Positions 23,915-32,848 of a DNA stretch of 64,000 nt are shown here, one piece after another. The stretch is from contig NZ_CP063144.1 of the NCBI RefSeq assembly GCF_014962245.1, positions 1,168,582 through 1,232,581 of the forward strand, given 5' to 3'. The position numbers were made by a program, and so were the translations under genes. The notes under the pieces were generated by a model, which saw nothing but the letters and a program-made list of their open reading frames with translations, was not told the origin of the DNA and ran no database searches. Origin of the DNA: Thermosphaera aggregans (GTDB lineage Archaea > Thermoproteota > Thermoprotei_A > Sulfolobales > Desulfurococcaceae). The stretch's first letter is position 1. Every line of letters begins with the position of its first letter.

Positions 23915-25990
23915 TTATTTGCCACCATAAGCGTGCTCAATAACTTCCACGACCCATTTTCCTGTTGACTTGAGTTTCTTAATCTTTTCTAAGTAATCCT
24001 TGAACGAGATCCCCTCCTTCTCCCTCCACTCCTCATAAACAGAGTTAATCTGTTCCATAGCCTTATAATGATACGTGCAGAAACCGTTGGAAAACTCTTC
24101 CCTGTTGCAGATGGCGCATTTATTGGGCGGGGTATATATTCCGAGTCTTGATGAAAGTATTTGCCCCACTTTCTCCCTGTTTTCATTGAATTTCTTAATT
24201 AACACGTCCAGCGTGTTCCTAGCCTCACTTATCACTTGCTCCCTTTTCACAGCCCCTTTCTTAATGTCATTCATTAATCTCTCGAAATGCCTGGTTAACT
24301 CAACTTTCACCAGCTCGGGGAAGAATATCTCAAGTGTTTCAACAATCCCTAACCCCAGGTCTGTGACAACGACGCCTCGAGTAGTGTTAACCAAGTATTT
24401 TCTCTCGAAAAGCTTCTCTATTATTGTAGCTCTCGTAGCCTCCGTACCTATTTCAACACTCTCCATCCATCTCAACATCCCGATTTTACTAATCCTCTGA
24501 GGCGGCCTAGTATACGCGGTTTTAACGCTGACCTCGACAATCCTAACCTTCTCTCCTTCCCTAAACCTGGGCAATGCTTTGACGCTTGGTTTGTGGAATG
24601 GATAGTATTTGTACCAGCCGAGATTTCCAATACCCTGTCCTGTCGCCTGGAAAACAATGTTCACACCTGGCAGGGCAAATTTCGCCGTGGAACGATAGAT
24701 TACTGCACTACCCGCGAAAGCTGCTAGGAATCTTCTAACTATTAAATCGTAAACAGCCCACTGATCATTGTTCAGTTTAACAGGCTTGACCCCCGTGGGA
24801 TATATGGCTGGATGCGCTGGATCATCCTTGTCGCCTTCAACGGGTTGCAAAAAGCCTTTCGTCTCTTTTAAAAGCTCTGAGACAAGACCGCTGTAGTTTG
24901 ATATCTGCGAGATCTTGGTCAATAAGCCCTTGAAATCCAGCCCTCTGGGCAGTTTCTGGCTGTTAGTCCTAGGGTAGCTGATGAGAGCGTCAAGATAGAG
25001 TTGCTCAGCAATTGACTGGGTTTTAGACGGGCTGTACCCGTAGATTCTCGCAGCCTCCTCCTGGAGGTCGCCAAGATTGAATGGAGGGGGTGGGGATATC
25101 GAACTAGTATGTTCCTCGTAGGATTCCACCGTTAAAAAGCCCTCCTTCCTAATCCTCTCAGCGAGAGCGTATGCTTCATTCTTCCTCTTGATCGGGTTGT
25201 TAACTAATTCCAGCGTTATTTTCACGCCATCCTTAGCGATGGTTGGGATAACGCTGTAAACCGGGGTTGGGATGAACAGGTTCCTCTCTTTCTCTATGTC
25301 GGAAACGTATTTTAGAGTAGGGGTTTGAACCCTGCCAGCGCTTAGGATGATTCTTCTCTTTGAAAAGCTTTCCACAGTTCTCATTAAGGCTCTGCTTACA
25401 TTGATACCCCATAACCAGTCTAATTCGTGCCTGCAAAGCCCTGCCTCAATCATTTCATAATCGAGCCGGGTTAGTTTCTGAAACGCCTCCCGCAGCTCTG
25501 AGGGGGTCAGGCTTGAGAATTTTGCTCGGAAAGCCCTGCTGGGGTCGCCGTTGAATTTAATTATCAAGTAACCTATCACACTACCCTCGATATCGTAATC
25601 GCACGCGTTCACGAAGTAGCTACTGGAGGTGCACAGTCTTCTCAAAGCCTCCAGGTAATTGAATGAGTGCGTCTTTTTCTTTTCAACCTCGTATAATGGA
25701 GCCCACTGGTAGGTGTAAACAGGGTAGCCGTTTTCCCGAGTTGTTAGCCCGTACAAGTGTCCAACTGAGCTTGCAACAATTATCTGGTGGATGCCATCGC
25801 GTATTTCAAAGTAGGTTACATTATTAATATTTCTTACAAAGTACTTCTGGCTTAATGCATCAGCTATTTTCCTCGCAGCCTTAGGCTTTTCAGCAATTAC
25901 AAGTACCTTTCCCTTTAAATCCCATATACTAGTGTACCCCGATCCCCGTCCAACCGCGTTGGAGGTGCGGTTCGCGTCCACCCTGAACAA
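23915..25990 (-). CDS. topA: Type IA DNA topoisomerase
   Basis: A 691-residue type IA topoisomerase, which relaxes negative supercoils or decatenates by single-strand passage. The TOPRIM domain opens with VLVIAEKPKAARKIA (Glu34) and includes NACDYDIEGSVIG; the catalytic tyrosine is Tyr339 in LISYPRTNS. The C-terminal region has a Cys cluster (CAICNREEFSNGFCTYH, about 620-636) that probably binds zinc. There is no helicase domain, so this is not reverse gyrase. The first 25 residues look dispensable; the TTG at 25990 is only one of several possible starts. Confidence 0.93.
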   Translation of the reverse strand: MFRVDANRTSNAVGRGSGYTSIWDLKGKVLVIAEKPKAARKIADALSQKYFVRNINNVTYFEIRDGIHQIIVASSVGHLYGLTTRENGYPVYTYQWAPLYEVEKKKTHSFNYLEALRRLCTSSSYFVNACDYDIEGSVIGYLIIKFNGDPSRAFRAKFSSLTPSELREAFQKLTRLDYEMIEAGLCRHELDWLWGINVSRALMRTVESFSKRRIILSAGRVQTPTLKYVSDIEKERNLFIPTPVYSVIPTIAKDGVKITLELVNNPIKRKNEAYALAERIRKEGFLTVESYEEHTSSISPPPPFNLGDLQEEAARIYGYSPSKTQSIAEQLYLDALISYPRTNSQKLPRGLDFKGLLTKISQISNYSGLVSELLKETKGFLQPVEGDKDDPAHPAIYPTGVKPVKLNNDQWAVYDLIVRRFLAAFAGSAVIYRSTAKFALPGVNIVFQATGQGIGNLGWYKYYPFHKPSVKALPRFREGEKVRIVEVSVKTAYTRPPQRISKIGMLRWMESVEIGTEATRATIIEKLFERKYLVNTTRGVVVTDLGLGIVETLEIFFPELVKVELTRHFERLMNDIKKGAVKREQVISEARNTLDVLIKKFNENREKVGQILSSRLGIYTPPNKCAICNREEFSNGFCTYHYKAMEQINSVYEEWREKEGISFKDYLEKIKKLKSTGKWVVEVIEHAYGGK

Positions 25991-26028
25991 TCATAAACCC
26001 CGTGGAAAACTCTATTTTCCAGCAAACC

Positions 26029-27198
26029 CTACCCTACCGGTATTGGCGTGACCATTACTAGTAAAACTAGGTAGGGAATTAAATAATGCCATGGCCTCTC
26101 ATCATCATACTGATCCGCGCTACCGGGGTGTTGTCCTTTAGCAATATAGCCTCTTAGGATGAATACTACTAAGGAGAGCAGCAGGTAGTAGTAGCCGGCA
26201 GCATAATTCATCAACATTAAAGACAGCCCAGTTACAGCTAGCAGTGCAATAACAATTTTCCCTAGTTTTTCATGAGCCCTAGGCGACATCAAGCTTCGCA
26301 GAACATGTCCTCCGTCGAGCTGACCTATCGGTAGTAGGTTTAGAAACGTTACGATGAATATTATGTAGGTTATGAAGAGCAGTGGATGTATCAGCAAAAC
26401 CTCCCCGTTCACAGGCTTCAGCATTAGAAGTAGCTCCAACCCTAGCGTGGTAAGGGGCATTGCCCCTATTTCCCCGGCTTCAGCTAGTTCGACAGCCTTC
26501 TCGTACGGGATTGACACTGAGCTGAACACTCCTACAACCCCTATCAACAACCCTGCTAAGACCCCTGATAACGGGCCTGAAATACCTAGCCTCGCTAAAT
26601 CTCTTCGAGAAGGTGGAAGAGTCTTCATCATTATCACAGCTCCGAAGGTCCCGATGAAACCCAGCTGAATAGGGGGCGCCGGTATGAATATAGGCCCCTC
26701 TATCAGCACGCCCTCCCTCTTGCTGGAGAACACGTGTCCGAGCTCGTGAACGCCTAATGCGAGCAGGAACAGGAGAGTGTACACTACGGCTGTTGCGAAC
26801 GGATTTAAGCCAACAGGTATTCCAAGCTTTGACGCTATCTCTGCGAAGCCGCTTGCCAGCCCGTAGCCTGTTAACCCGACTGTGAAAAACGTGGTGATCG
26901 TGAGGACTTGCTTGAACGGGATCCTTCTCTCGGGAATAGGTAGAAATCTTAGAACAGGGCGCTCACTCTTTATTTGTAGAACCATGTAGTGGTGGTTTTC
27001 AATGAAGAATTTGTAAATGTTCGAGAAAGCATCCTTGTCAACAGGTTTCTCAACGTAGAAGTCGAATACTTTTCCGAAACTACTCTGATACTCACTATAC
27101 CCTACTACTAATATTCCATGTTTCGAGAATTGTTGATAAATACTTTCTAACATCTGTTGTGATGAGTTTGCTGACTGGAATGAGCTCGTATTTTCCAT
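26029..27198 (-). CDS. Site-2-type (M50) membrane metalloprotease
   Basis: A 389-residue intramembrane zinc protease of the S2P/M50 family. The zinc site is HELGH (about 151-155), and the third ligand lies in the NLLPIGQLDGGHVL motif (about 297-310). Six or so transmembrane segments follow a soluble N-terminal domain of about 95 residues. Start ATG at 27198 has a strong GGAGG Shine-Dalgarno at 27210-27206, both lying inside rpoK, giving a 104-bp overlap. S2P enzymes usually release membrane-tethered regulators or degrade membrane proteins; the substrate here is unknown. Confidence 0.9.
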   Translation of the reverse strand: MENTSSFQSANSSQQMLESIYQQFSKHGILVVGYSEYQSSFGKVFDFYVEKPVDKDAFSNIYKFFIENHHYMVLQIKSERPVLRFLPIPERRIPFKQVLTITTFFTVGLTGYGLASGFAEIASKLGIPVGLNPFATAVVYTLLFLLALGVHELGHVFSSKREGVLIEGPIFIPAPPIQLGFIGTFGAVIMMKTLPPSRRDLARLGISGPLSGVLAGLLIGVVGVFSSVSIPYEKAVELAEAGEIGAMPLTTLGLELLLMLKPVNGEVLLIHPLLFITYIIFIVTFLNLLPIGQLDGGHVLRSLMSPRAHEKLGKIVIALLAVTGLSLMLMNYAAGYYYLLLSLVVFILRGYIAKGQHPGSADQYDDERPWHYLIPYLVLLVMVTPIPVG

Positions 27199-27448
27199 CC
27201 TCAACCCTCCTACGAATAGACATTGGTAAACTTGTTTTTAACAGCTCATATATCGCTACTGCAACAGGGTCTTTGATTTGGATACCGCTAACATCTATGA
27301 GGGTTGGCGCCCCCAGCGAGAGCTGGAGGGAACGTGCCCCGATGATTCTCGCTAATTCAAACCTTGTGAGCCTTGATGCAAATACTTCCGAGTATATTTT
27401 CCTAACATCCACACTCATTCTCTTAAACACCTTCTTAAAGCAGGGCAT
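27095..27448 (-). CDS. rpoK: RNA polymerase subunit K (Rpb6/omega homolog)
   Basis: Subunit K of archaeal RNA polymerase, equivalent to eukaryotic Rpb6 and bacterial omega, needed for assembly. The core LTRFELARIIGARSLQL, SLGAPTLIDVSG, DPVAVAIYELL and LPMSIRRRV is unmistakable. At 117 residues it is longer than usual: about 20 residues (TDVRKYLSTILETWNISSRV) follow the normal end at IPVSKLI, and these are coded in the overlap with the S2P gene. ATG at 27418 could be the true start instead of 27448. TTTATAAATC at about 27470-27479 is a good TATA box for a short leader. Confidence 0.92.
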   Translation of the reverse strand: MPCFKKVFKRMSVDVRKIYSEVFASRLTRFELARIIGARSLQLSLGAPTLIDVSGIQIKDPVAVAIYELLKTSLPMSIRRRVEDGKYELIPVSKLITTDVRKYLSTILETWNISSRV

Positions 27449-27517
27449 TATTGAAAAATGGTGTAGAGGATTTATAAATTAAAATCTTTTCGATTGAAAA
27501 AGAGGTTTACGGGCTCC

Positions 27518-29170
27518 TTACTCGAAGCTCCCCGGAGGTGGTGTTTCGCCGCCTTCTTTCTTGCCCTTTTCCTCCTTCTTCACGGGGCTTGCAGCAATTA
27601 TGTCGTCAATCTTCAATATCGTTATAGCAGCCTCCGCTGCAGTCTTCACCATGGATTCTTTAACAAGCAGAGGCTCTACTACGTTGTACTCAAGCATATT
27701 CTCCCTTACCTCTCCGGTCACGACATCGATCCCTGCGTACTTTTTGCCTTCACTGTGGAGCTGCCTCAGCTTCATCAATGTTTCTAACGGATCCTTACCG
27801 CTTGACTCTGCAAGTATTAACGGAATCTCCTCTATGGCTTGTGCGAATGCCTCGATTGCCAGCTGCTCCTTCCCTCCAACTTTAGCTGCGAACTCCCTTA
27901 ACCTCATAGCCAACTCGATCTCGACGGCGCCGCCTCCAGGCACTATCTTCGGAACCTTCATAACATTCCTCAGCACGTTTAAGGCGTCCTTTAGGCTTCT
28001 CTCAATCTCATCCATCACCATGTCGTTTGCTCCGCGAATAAGTATTGTCACAGCCTTCGGATTCTTGCAGCCCTCGATAAACACCATTTTATCATTACCT
28101 ATTCTCCTCTCCTCTACCAGCTTAGCATAGCCTAGGTCCTCGGGTTTCAAATCCCTAACGCTACTGACTATTTTACCTCCGGAAGCTCTCTCTAACTTCT
28201 CAAGGTCGCTTCTCTTAACTCTTCTCACAGCCATTATCCCCTTCTTGGCGAGGAAGTGCTGGGCTACTTCATCAATGCCTTTCTGGCATATCACAACGTT
28301 AGCGCCGGTGGAGGCTATTTTCTCAACCATCTCCTTAAGCAGGTTCGCCTCCTCATCAAGGAATGCCTTAATCAGCTCGGGGCTGGTTATGTTGATTTTA
28401 GCAGTGATCTCTGGCTTCTCAACCTCTAAGGCCGCGTCCAGCAGTGCTATCTTAGCGTCCTCAATCCTTCTCGGCATCCCTGGGTGAACAACCTCTTTAT
28501 CGATAACGATGCCTTTTATCAGCTGAGTATCGATAACGTTTCCTCCCTTCTTCTTCTCTATTTTAACGTCATCGGTTCTGAAATCAAATGTCCCGTTCTC
28601 CTTGGGCTCTGCAACTGTTAGAGCGGCCTCAATAGTCATGTCAGCCAGCTTGTTGGATATCACGTTCCCTCCAATGTACTTGCTGGAGATTGTTGTCATA
28701 ACCACTTTCTTCAAAGACTCCCTGTCAGTGGGCGATACCTTGTACGCTATGTCGCTGAGTATTTTGAGCGATTCTTTCAGAGCCTTTGTGTATCCTTCAA
28801 TAATAATGCTGGGGTGGATGTTCTGGTCTAGGAGCTCCTCAGCCTTCGCGAGGAATGCTCCGGCAAGGACTACGGCACTGGTTGTGCCGTCACCAACCTC
28901 AGCGTCCTGGGCCTTTGCCACCTCAACTAGCAACTTAGCAGCAGGGTGTTGAACCTCCATCTCTTTTACAATTGTGGCTCCGTCATTCGTCACGGTTACG
29001 TCTCCAAAACTGTCAACCAGCATTTTATCAAGTCCACGGGGGCCGAGACTGGTTCTTAAAACCTCAGCCAATGCTCTTGCAGCAGCAATGTTCCCGCGCA
29101 ATGCCTCCCTGCCAATGGTTCTCCTCGTCCCTTCCTTCAACACGAGTACAGGTATTCCATACATTGCCAT
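27518..29170 (-). CDS. thsA: Thermosome subunit (group II chaperonin)
   Basis: A 550-residue thermosome subunit, which forms the double-ring ATP-driven folding chamber. Characteristic segments are [20 protein letters not shown] (about 38-57, nucleotide binding), [20 protein letters not shown] (about 93-104) and the apical helical-protrusion region. The C-terminal tail is charged and ends PPPGSFE rather than the Gly-Met repeats seen in many thermosomes. An AGGTGAG Shine-Dalgarno precedes the ATG. Which paralog (alpha, beta or gamma) this is cannot be decided here, so the symbol is provisional. Confidence 0.95.
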   Translation of the reverse strand: MAMYGIPVLVLKEGTRRTIGREALRGNIAAARALAEVLRTSLGPRGLDKMLVDSFGDVTVTNDGATIVKEMEVQHPAAKLLVEVAKAQDAEVGDGTTSAVVLAGAFLAKAEELLDQNIHPSIIIEGYTKALKESLKILSDIAYKVSPTDRESLKKVVMTTISSKYIGGNVISNKLADMTIEAALTVAEPKENGTFDFRTDDVKIEKKKGGNVIDTQLIKGIVIDKEVVHPGMPRRIEDAKIALLDAALEVEKPEITAKINITSPELIKAFLDEEANLLKEMVEKIASTGANVVICQKGIDEVAQHFLAKKGIMAVRRVKRSDLEKLERASGGKIVSSVRDLKPEDLGYAKLVEERRIGNDKMVFIEGCKNPKAVTILIRGANDMVMDEIERSLKDALNVLRNVMKVPKIVPGGGAVEIELAMRLREFAAKVGGKEQLAIEAFAQAIEEIPLILAESSGKDPLETLMKLRQLHSEGKKYAGIDVVTGEVRENMLEYNVVEPLLVKESMVKTAAEAAITILKIDDIIAASPVKKEEKGKKEGGETPPPGSFE

Positions 29171-29186
29171 TTCTTCTCACCTAATC

Positions 29187-29234
29187 ATTCTATAGAATCC
29201 ATAAATTAATAGACATAAGGGCTTCTATATAAAT
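29187..29234 (-). promoter_or_regulatory. Thermosome promoter with downstream 12-bp palindrome
   Basis: On the minus strand a TATA box AATTTATATA lies at 29235-29226, preceded by a purine-rich BRE-like GCGAAAAA. The start of transcription would fall near 29206. Just downstream, ATTCTATAGAAT at 29198-29187 is a perfect 12-bp palindrome, between the expected transcription start and the Shine-Dalgarno. Its place is suitable for a repressor site such as heat-shock control, but no known consensus is matched. Confidence 0.45.
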
Positions 29235-29314
29235 TTTTCGCATCGGCTAACACTACCTGAAAACTATTAAAGTGTTAAAAACAGATTTAATACAAGAACC
29301 GTAAAGTGAGTTCA

Positions 29315-29665
29315 ATGTACGAGCTCAACAGCAGGGAAGAGTTTGAAAGAGCACTAACCGGTAACGAGCTAGTTATCGTAGAGTACTACTACCCGGGGAG
29401 TCAGGAAAGCGCCATTTTAAGCGAAACGGTGAAAGAGTTGGAAAAGCTGATCGACCCGAACATACTCGTCTGCAAGGTAAACGCGCTAAGGGAGGACATA
29501 ACGGGTGAAAAACTATCTCACACACCAATGGTAAGGGTTTACTACCAGGGGGCAGTGATTTTCGAGCAGAAAGGGGTTTTCGAAAACCTTGAGATGAATA
29601 TTCAGGTTTTAAGACGGGGAATCCGCTCAACGCTCGCTTCAAAGGGCGTGAAAATAAGAGTCTGA
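29315..29665 (+). CDS. Thioredoxin-fold protein lacking the CxxC motif
   Basis: A 116-residue protein with the thioredoxin pattern: helix (SREEFERAL), strand (ELVIVEYYYPGSQES), helix, strand (ILVCKVNA), the cis-proline region (SHTPMVRVYYQGA) and a closing helix. The position where thioredoxins have CxxC reads PGSQES, so it cannot be an ordinary oxidoreductase. Its family is uncertain; a co-chaperone or binding role is possible. It is divergent from the thermosome gene across a 144-bp gap. ATG at 29315 is preferred to GTG at 29306. Confidence 0.7.
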   Translation: MYELNSREEFERALTGNELVIVEYYYPGSQESAILSETVKELEKLIDPNILVCKVNALREDITGEKLSHTPMVRVYYQGAVIFEQKGVFENLEMNIQVLRRGIRSTLASKGVKIRV

Positions 29666-29731
29666 CCCGTGAATCAATCCCCGTTTAATTGTGCTGAATA
29701 ATTCTCCACCAGGTTGAAGTCTCCCTGTTAA

Positions 29732-30613
29732 TTAGACCTTAACGTCTCGCTGGTTAATGTTCTCCATTATGAGGGAGATGTCTGATGGTCTCAGATATAC
29801 CTGGTAGTAGATTCTTCCAGGGACTATGCTTTTCGAGCGAGGGGAGTACACTCCCGTGGAATTAACTAGGACGTAGCCTAGTTCTAGAATACTTCTCAAC
29901 TCGGCAACACTTGCAGACTCCACGTACATTTTAAACTTATTGGCAAAGTCAAGCCGTGTTCTAACGTATTGCTCGCTAACAATATTGCCGCAGACATTGC
30001 AGGAAAGGTCGGACGAGATAGAGTTGAACCCGCATCTCGGGCATTCTATAAGCTCTCTTGACATGTGCTTGTTCCATACTGCCTGGAGAGTAAGGATAAG
30101 GTCTTCTCTACCATATTTGCGGGCAAGCGAGTAAAGCTTAGAAGCGCTCGGTATGGTAGCCTTCCCTCCCCGGTAGACTACGTATTCAAGGATTTTCTCA
30201 TCGAGAGTGTCCAAATTCTCCAATATTTTGAAAACGACTAGCTCATATATGTTTTGCATGTTTCTCTTAATTCTCTTCAACACTGTTTCAATATCCGGCT
30301 TACTCGAATACCCGGATGTAACTGCCTCGATGACTTCCCGGGAAATCGCGGTTTTCAAGTCGCTGGGAATGCTTAACTCGTTCAAACCCAGGTATTCTAA
30401 TACTTCACCCGACATCTTGTCTACTAGGTCATCTATTGAAAAGCTTTTGGAAGGCTTTCTCCTAGCCGACGCCTCTTTTGATTTGGTGGTTGTTCCCTCA
30501 GGAACCTTATCACCTGATGTTTTAGAATCCGATTTCTTGAGGCGGGGAATTAAAAACACCCCTTGAAAGGGGTTAAAGCGAAACTCCTTCAGGTATGCGT
30601 GCGTGCCTTGCAA
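29732..30613 (-). CDS. Hypothetical protein with a treble-cysteine zinc ribbon
   Basis: A protein of up to 293 residues that I do not recognise. A basic, low-complexity N terminus (KKSDSKTSGDKVPEG, about 25-60) leads into a helical domain (about 60-185), a zinc ribbon with ECPRCGFNSISSDLSCNVCG (about 197-216) and a C-terminal alpha/beta region. The start is uncertain: TTG at 30613 makes a 41-bp overlap with the upstream gene, and a hairpin with a T-run lies over codons 14-20, so a start further in is possible. It sits at the 3' end of the 29.7-33.2 kb minus-strand gene run. Confidence 0.65.
   Translation of the reverse strand: MQGTHAYLKEFRFNPFQGVFLIPRLKKSDSKTSGDKVPEGTTTKSKEASARRKPSKSFSIDDLVDKMSGEVLEYLGLNELSIPSDLKTAISREVIEAVTSGYSSKPDIETVLKRIKRNMQNIYELVVFKILENLDTLDEKILEYVVYRGGKATIPSASKLYSLARKYGREDLILTLQAVWNKHMSRELIECPRCGFNSISSDLSCNVCGNIVSEQYVRTRLDFANKFKMYVESASVAELRSILELGYVLVNSTGVYSPRSKSIVPGRIYYQVYLRPSDISLIMENINQRDVKV
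30551..30573 (-). terminator. Hairpin plus T-run after the 30573-30899 gene
   Basis: Read on the minus strand, directly after the stop codon of the upstream gene, there is an inverted repeat ACCCCTT / AAGGGGT (30573-30558, minimal loop) followed by GTGTTTTTA. It resembles an intrinsic terminator. It overlaps the beginning of the longest 29732-30613 frame, so it could also be a chance structure in coding sequence. Confidence 0.3.
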
Positions 30614-30899
30614 GGCTTCCTGCTTTCTCGAAGTAATTACCTATAATGTAGCTCAACACTAGTTTAGCGATATGCGGCTTCTCCCTTAGCCTGTATAAGA
30701 ATTCCCTTATCTCTGCAACATCGGCTTTTCCTTTGAAAACCTCTTTCCTAATGGAGTTGACTATGTTGTAAACCAACTCATCGTAATCCTCTTCCGACTC
30801 CAAGTTGTCACCATAGTATTTCTCCAGTAATTCCTCTAAAATGTCCCCGATTGCTTCGTCGACAACGTCGACAACCGATTCTTCAGCGTTACTGCTCAA
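30573..30899 (-). CDS. Small acidic helical hypothetical protein
   Basis: A 108-residue acidic protein, helical throughout (EESVVDVVDEAIGDILEELLEKYYG, then YDELVYNIVNSIRKEVFKG), ending in a more neutral helix (KLVLSYIIGNYFEKAGSLARHA). No known motif or cofactor site is visible. It heads a pair with the zinc-ribbon gene at 29732-30613, with which the longest frames overlap by 41 bp. An 89-bp gap separates it from the PPP phosphatase upstream. Confidence 0.65.
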   Translation of the reverse strand: MSSNAEESVVDVVDEAIGDILEELLEKYYGDNLESEEDYDELVYNIVNSIRKEVFKGKADVAEIREFLYRLREKPHIAKLVLSYIIGNYFEKAGSLARHARIPEGVSL

Positions 30900-30988
30900 C
30901 GTGTTTCACCTGAGATCCATTAAAAGAATACCTACTTATAAACTGATTTAAAACAACCTCACTGTTAGACCGTCTTCGTCAAGGAATG

Positions 30989-31912
30989 CTAGGTCTTCGG
31001 GGATTTTTTAACGAGATTCAGCCTGTACTGGTCTCTCACAGTATCGTATAAGTATTCGACCACGCCTATCGAGTCCAGTCCGTAGGGGATTGCCGCGTCG
31101 AAAACCGTGATCACGAGCCCGTCGTGCGCTACTCTATAGCCGTTAACCATTTCATGACTCCTCACGATATACTTACCATGTATCAAGCCAAGGGCTTTCG
31201 AGGAAACCTTCTTACCGTATAAAACGCCCGCGCCTCTAGGGGAGTCGAGGAATTCCACGTTAAGCTCCACGGGGTCACTCCACAATATTTCCTCCAACAT
31301 TTCAGGACTGGCTTTCCCCGTGTTTAACGAGAATGCCTCTTCGAAGCTAGAGGCCTCTAATACTTTAAGCGGTGGTCCACCGTGAAGCATTAATATTTCG
31401 CCGGGAAGGTAAGCCGTGATAGGGAGGGTGTTGAAGAGGCTTAAAGCCTCGCTGTACACTTTCTCCCCCTCCTCCCCGTATCTTTCAACTAGGACGCTTG
31501 GGAAATCATGCGGGTGTGGTATTAGCCAGGTAGGGGGTTCGTGGTTTCCTCGTAGAAGAATGATTTGATCGTTGAAAGCTGTTTTCAAATAGAGGAGCAG
31601 GGCCAGGGTTTCAATCTGGTAGTCCCCCCTGTCAACATAGTCTCCTAGAAAAACCATTACATCGCTACCTTGCCCCAGTAGTTCAAACCTCTCTCCCAGT
31701 ATTGTCAGAAGTGAGTGGATATCGCCGTGAAGGTCTCCAATGATGTGTAAGTTAACTCCTCTTTCAACTTCAATAATCCCTGGCTCGTGGAAGACGTAGT
31801 TCCTTGTAGAGCTTTTAACTCTACCCGAAGCGTTTCTCATTAATTCGATTATCTTCCTAGGATCGGACGCTTTATCCAGTACGTCTCTCAATATTTCATC
31901 CAGCCTATTCAT
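30989..31912 (-). CDS. PPP-family serine/threonine protein phosphatase
   Basis: A 307-residue metallophosphatase of the PP1/PP2A (PPP) type. All signature motifs are present: GDLHGD (about 58-63), GDYVDRG (about 90-96) and LRGNHE (about 119-124), plus the later metal-binding HGGPP (about 177) and the C-terminal HDGLVITVFDAA segment. Archaeal PP1-arch enzymes are Mn-dependent and reverse protein phosphorylation. The window also has RIO2 and COG2112 kinases, but no direct pairing can be inferred. 21 bp downstream of the HTH-like gene on the same strand. Confidence 0.9.
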   Translation of the reverse strand: MNRLDEILRDVLDKASDPRKIIELMRNASGRVKSSTRNYVFHEPGIIEVERGVNLHIIGDLHGDIHSLLTILGERFELLGQGSDVMVFLGDYVDRGDYQIETLALLLYLKTAFNDQIILLRGNHEPPTWLIPHPHDFPSVLVERYGEEGEKVYSEALSLFNTLPITAYLPGEILMLHGGPPLKVLEASSFEEAFSLNTGKASPEMLEEILWSDPVELNVEFLDSPRGAGVLYGKKVSSKALGLIHGKYIVRSHEMVNGYRVAHDGLVITVFDAAIPYGLDSIGVVEYLYDTVRDQYRLNLVKKSPKT

Positions 31913-31933
31913 GAATGTTTCCCTGGAAATATA

Positions 31934-32848
31934 TCAGAGAAGTGTAATATAAGGGTAGACCTCGTATGAGGCTCCTTCAACAGGCTCGTGCGAAATCTGC
32001 GGGTTACTAAGCCTTAAAGGATCACACCATCCGTGAAGGATTGCTAACACCGGGTGCTTACTTAAAAGATGAATCTGGTCCACACCGGTTAAGATTTCAC
32101 TTTTAAACAGCAGGTTCACCAAGGTGTTAAGTATCGAGAGAGTCGGAGCCGCGATCCTTACCAGGGAATACACTCCCTGAGCCCTGTACACTAGTCGAGG
32201 GTATAGTTTATTTTTAACATGCTTGTAGTAGTGGAATGGAATGCTTTTAAGCATATATTTCTTCACGATATCCTTCAAGAACTCTGAAGTCTTAACATCG
32301 TTTTGAACCGGGGGATTGAAGAAATTGAATATTTCAAACAAGATAAGCTCGTCAATTTCATCCCTCACCATGGAATACTTTTCCTCGTCCATGGTTTTGA
32401 AAACTATCTTACGCTCGAGATGTTTTTCAATAGGGATCACGACCTCTTCCACATACCCGGAGAAGACGATGTGGCAAAGCTGATTGTTAATTCTTAAAAC
32501 CTCTTCCGGGATAACCACTGGTTCTAAAAGATACATCATTATCAACGGTTTCTTGTTATAGGAGTAGTACAGGGATAGTGTTCTAACGTTCTTATCAATA
32601 CATTGCAAAACATCCGCCTTCTGAGACATCTCTATCATTACGAAGGATGGTTTATGCTTACCCAGAGCACCCAAGTTTACGTTATAGTACTTGTAAAGAA
32701 CCTCGTTCTCCAACCCCTTTGTGATTAGTGATGAAATATAGGATGGTTTCAATCCAAGGGTTTGAGATATCTCCTTAAGCCTCATACCTGAATTATACAG
32801 CTCTATAATCCTCCATAAGTCGTGTAGTTTTGAATAGCTAAGTCTCAT
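31934..32848 (-). CDS. Putative HTH regulator of unknown family
   Basis: A 304-residue protein with an N-terminal helix-turn-helix (about 12-45: RIIELYNSGMRLKEISQTLGLKPSYISSLITKG) that looks like a DNA-binding domain. The remaining 250 residues mix strands and helices with no recognised motif. The N-terminal architecture suggests a transcriptional regulator sensing an unknown signal. It overlaps the upstream 130-residue gene by 11 bp and precedes the PPP phosphatase by 21 bp, so the three are probably one operon. Confidence 0.65.
   Translation of the reverse strand: MRLSYSKLHDLWRIIELYNSGMRLKEISQTLGLKPSYISSLITKGLENEVLYKYYNVNLGALGKHKPSFVMIEMSQKADVLQCIDKNVRTLSLYYSYNKKPLIMMYLLEPVVIPEEVLRINNQLCHIVFSGYVEEVVIPIEKHLERKIVFKTMDEEKYSMVRDEIDELILFEIFNFFNPPVQNDVKTSEFLKDIVKKYMLKSIPFHYYKHVKNKLYPRLVYRAQGVYSLVRIAAPTLSILNTLVNLLFKSEILTGVDQIHLLSKHPVLAILHGWCDPLRLSNPQISHEPVEGASYEVYPYITLL

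Noticed and set aside
25300-25345. A tRNA T-arm-like word (GGGTTCAAACCCC) on the minus strand
   Set aside because: It encodes the conserved GRVQTPTL segment of topoisomerase IA in frame; no acceptor, D or anticodon arm surrounds it.
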